This document shows, piece by piece, positions 60,919 through 62,960 of a stretch of DNA of 62,960 nucleotides; within the stretch, counting starts at the first letter, position 1, and each line of letters opens with the position of its first letter. The notes below the pieces were generated by a model, which ran no database searches, was not told where the DNA came from, and was given only the letters and a program-made list of their open reading frames with translations. A program made the position numbers and the translations under genes. The DNA comes from Streptomyces sp. DI166 (lineage in GTDB: Bacteria; Actinomycetota; Actinomycetes; Streptomycetales; Streptomycetaceae), in the NCBI RefSeq assembly GCF_900091315.1, contig NZ_FLSP01000045.1:1-62960 (forward strand), given 5' to 3'.

Positions 60919-61436
60919 TCCTGCTCGGCGGCGAGATCGTCGGCGGGCTCGGGCCGAGCCCGATGGGCCCCCGGTTCGGGTCGTCCTGGAACGTCTACCT
61001 GGCCGCGAAGGACCTCGACGCGGCCGGTGAACGGGCCGAGCGGCACGGGGCCCGGCTGCTGGCGCGGGGCGTCCCGGCCGGCGGGGACGGCAGGCTGAGC
61101 CTGGCCGTCGACCCGCAGGGGGCGCCGTTCGGCCTGTGGCAGGGCATGCGCGAGGAGGGCGTCGTCCTCGTCGACGAGCAGGGCGCCCTGGCCGGCGCGG
61201 TGCTGCACTCGCCCGAGCCGGAGGACTCGGCCGCCTTCTACGGGGCCGTGTGCGGCTCGGACGCCCGGATCGAGAAGGGCTCCCCGGCGCGGTGGATGCC
61301 GCTGCTCGGGGCCGACGCCCCGGACGCCTTCGAGGAGCGGGCGCGGGCCGCGGGGGCGACGGTGCTCGCGCCCGGGGTGCTTGCCGACCCGTGGGGAGCG
61401 GTGTTCGGGGTGGCGGACGTGGCGGTGCCGCGGTAG
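60777..61436 (+). CDS. Two-domain VOC (glyoxalase/bleomycin-resistance) protein
   Basis: A 219-residue protein made of two vicinal-oxygen-chelate modules: PCWIDHVGVDPTGAKEFYTALLG and AVLHSPEPEDSAAFYGAV open the repeats, each with its GWEF or PFGLWQGM partner strands. The build resembles CFP32-like proteins. Metal ligands are partly present (His in IDHV). The start is GTG 60777. VOC proteins act as drug-binding resistance proteins, isomerases or dioxygenases, so it may protect the producer or modify the product. Confidence 0.82.
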   Translation: MPRRTSYTEGTPCWIDHVGVDPTGAKEFYTALLGWEFRPEGGRGYHLILLGGEIVGGLGPSPMGPRFGSSWNVYLAAKDLDAAGERAERHGARLLARGVPAGGDGRLSLAVDPQGAPFGLWQGMREEGVVLVDEQGALAGAVLHSPEPEDSAAFYGAVCGSDARIEKGSPARWMPLLGADAPDAFEERARAAGATVLAPGVLADPWGAVFGVADVAVPR

Positions 61437-61471
61437 GCCGTGTCCGCGACCCGGCGGGCGGGCGCGGCGCG

Positions 61472-61493
61472 TACGTATCGCGCGCGATACGTA
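61472..61493. promoter_or_regulatory. Perfect 22-bp palindrome of two TACGTATC octamers
   Basis: TACGTATC (61472-61479) and GATACGTA (61486-61493) face each other around CGCGCG, making a perfect palindrome upstream of the halogenase gene. It uses the same octamers as 52764-52808, pointing to one dimeric regulator for both transcription units. Confidence 0.75.
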
Positions 61494-61669
61494 ATATCCG
61501 CGCTGCGCACCGCTGTCCGTTCTCCGGGCCGTGCTTCCCGTGCCAGGGTCTTGGGTGGGGAGCGAAATTCCGCGCGCCGCGAGATTCCGGTTCGCTGTCC
61601 CCTGCGGAATTTCCGTACGGAATTCCAGTGCGGCACGCGGCTGTCATGCCACCGGGGGAAGGGAAACGA

Positions 61670-62960
61670 ATGGCACCCGAAATCGTGGTGATCGGCGGTG
61701 GACCGGCCGGTTCCATTTCGGCGGCTCTGCTGGCCCGGAACGGTGCGCGGGTCCGGCTGCTGGAACGCGCGCATTTCCCGCGCTATCACATCGGGGAGTC
61801 CGTGGCGACGTCCTGCCGCGCCATCATCGAACTCGCGGGCGCGCTGGAGAAGGTGGACGCGCGCGGCTACCAGGTCAAGGAAGGGCTGCTGCTGCGCTGG
61901 GGCGCCGAGCGCGACTGGGTGGTCGACTGGCCGGAGATCTTCGGCACCGGCGCGCAGACCTCGTGGCAGGTGGACCGCGCCGACTTCGACCACGTCCTGC
62001 TGCGGCACGCCGCCTCCCAGGGCGCCGAGGTGACCGAGGGCGCCCAGGTCAAGCGGGTGCTGTTCGAGGACGGCCGGGCGGTCGGCGTGGAGTGGACGCA
62101 CGAGGGCGTCACGAGCATTACGCGCGCCGACCACGTCATCGACGCCTCCGGGCGGGCCGGGGTGCTCTCCGCGCGCCACTTCCGCGACCGCCGCCAGCAC
62201 GACGTGTTCCGCAACGTCGCCGTCTGGGCCTACTACAAGGGCGGCAGCCTGCTCCCGCGCACCCCGCGCGGCGGCATCGACGTCATCTCCTCGCCGGAGG
62301 GCTGGTACTGGGTCATCCCGCTGGCGGACGGGATGTTCAGCGTCGGCTTCGTGACCCACCAGGACAACTTCCTGCGGCGCAGGCAGGACTGCCCCGACGT
62401 GGAGCGGCTGTTCCTCGACTTCGTCCAGGAGTCCGACACCGTGCGGGAGTTGATGGCCGACGGGGAGTTCCAGCACGACGTGCGCGTCGAGCAGGACTTC
62501 TCCTACGCCGCCGACAGCTTCTGCGGGCCCGGCTACTTCCTCACCGGGGACTCCGCCTGCTTCCTCGACCCGCTGCTGTCGACCGGCGTCCACCTCGCCA
62601 TGTACAGCGGCATGCTCTCCGCCGCCTCGATCCTCGCGCTGCACGACGGGGACGTGGCCGAGCCGGAGGCGCTGTCCTTCTACGAGACGCTGTACCGCAA
62701 CGCCTACGCGCGGATGTTCTCCATGGTCGCGGGCTTCTACGAGCAGTACCGCGGCAAGGCCACCTACTTCTGGCTCGCGCAGCGGCTGGCCCGCGGCCGC
62801 TACCCGGAACTGGTGCGCCGCCCCGAGCCCGTGCCGATGCGCTCGGCGCCGGACAGCGAGGCCTTCGCGGCGCTCACCGCCGGCGCCCTCGACCTCGACG
62901 ACGCCCGCCGGGCGGGCGGCGCGGATCCGCTGGCCGCGGAGGTACTGGCGGCCCAGGTCG
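61670..62960 (+). CDS. FAD-dependent halogenase (CmlS-like), truncated by window end
   Basis: The first 430 codons of a flavin-dependent halogenase. MAPEIVVIGGGPAGSISAALL is the FAD-binding start, FPRYHIGESVATSCRA the substrate/flavin block, GWYWVIPLADG the WxWxIP motif that prevents monooxygenase activity, and FLDPLLSTGVHLAMYSG the halide/active-site block, as in CmlS-type enzymes. That subgroup generally works on carrier-bound or phenolic/activated substrates. AAGGGAAACG precedes the ATG; no stop is reached. The single Tyr of the precursor core is a plausible target. Chloride versus bromide cannot be read from the sequence. Confidence 0.9.
   Translation, partial: MAPEIVVIGGGPAGSISAALLARNGARVRLLERAHFPRYHIGESVATSCRAIIELAGALEKVDARGYQVKEGLLLRWGAERDWVVDWPEIFGTGAQTSWQVDRADFDHVLLRHAASQGAEVTEGAQVKRVLFEDGRAVGVEWTHEGVTSITRADHVIDASGRAGVLSARHFRDRRQHDVFRNVAVWAYYKGGSLLPRTPRGGIDVISSPEGWYWVIPLADGMFSVGFVTHQDNFLRRRQDCPDVERLFLDFVQESDTVRELMADGEFQHDVRVEQDFSYAADSFCGPGYFLTGDSACFLDPLLSTGVHLAMYSGMLSAASILALHDGDVAEPEALSFYETLYRNAYARMFSMVAGFYEQYRGKATYFWLAQRLARGRYPELVRRPEPVPMRSAPDSEAFAALTAGALDLDDARRAGGADPLAAEVLAAQV

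Overview
The window is high-GC actinobacterial DNA and almost certainly a Streptomyces chromosome. The evidence is strong GC3 bias, GTG starts, overlapping ATGA/GTGA gene junctions, a dnaK-grpE-dnaJ-hspR operon and clpB preceded by HAIR operators, and a pSAM2-type integrative element beside a tRNA-Gly gene.

Region 1 (1-17,950) is a tandem insertion zone at tRNA-Gly(CCC). A 47-bp direct repeat (1242-1288 and 17877-17923, the 3' end of the tRNA) bounds a 16.6-kb actinomycete integrative and conjugative element (AICE). Its backbone is pSAM2-like: a GntR/KorSA-like repressor, a Nudix/Pif-like protein, an FtsK-like Tra (frameshifted), Spd-type small proteins, a RepSA-like initiator, Xis and Int. 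Its cargo is an XRE-type protein and a type III-like methyltransferase plus helicase/nuclease pair of lower GC. A 1,959-bp IS481-family element with a 14-bp target duplication sits between cargo and backbone. Left of the 47-bp repeat are a decayed second integrase and a broken DUF5677-like gene, the remains of a neighbouring element.

Region 2 (18.0-48.98 kb) is mostly conserved chromosome: dcd, a phosphoribosyltransferase, a Yip1 protein, two secreted FG-GAP proteins, small membrane proteins, a heterodisulfide-reductase-like Fe-S membrane protein, a WecA/MraY-like transferase, dnaK-grpE-dnaJ-hspR, a giant secreted amidase-domain protein with a coupled membrane protein, a secreted PA14/FN3 protein, an orphan sugar-binding lipoprotein, four paralogous LuxR-type regulators facing an exported peptide with five DSSW repeats and a Rieske-like protein lacking cluster ligands, a PPOX protein, clpB, and a YbjN protein.

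Region 3 (49.0 kb to the right edge) looks like the left part of an undescribed peptide natural-product cluster. A 122-residue precursor has a nitrile-hydratase-like (NHLP) leader and ends in the twelve residues CNYCCCPCCCCT after an AAG. It is followed co-directionally by a two-gene ABC exporter, an unusual P450, an FAD amine oxidase, a Rieske oxygenase, an alpha/beta hydrolase, an HprK-like protein with a broken P-loop, a two-domain VOC protein and an FAD-dependent halogenase that runs off the window. A second P450, a methyltransferase, a small membrane protein and a cation/proton antiporter are transcribed divergently. TACGTA-centred sites lie in both the divergent promoter and the halogenase promoter, suggesting one pathway regulator. 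No YcaO, LanB/M or radical-SAM enzyme is inside the window, so the chemistry of the Cys-rich tail is open; the cluster continues to the right.
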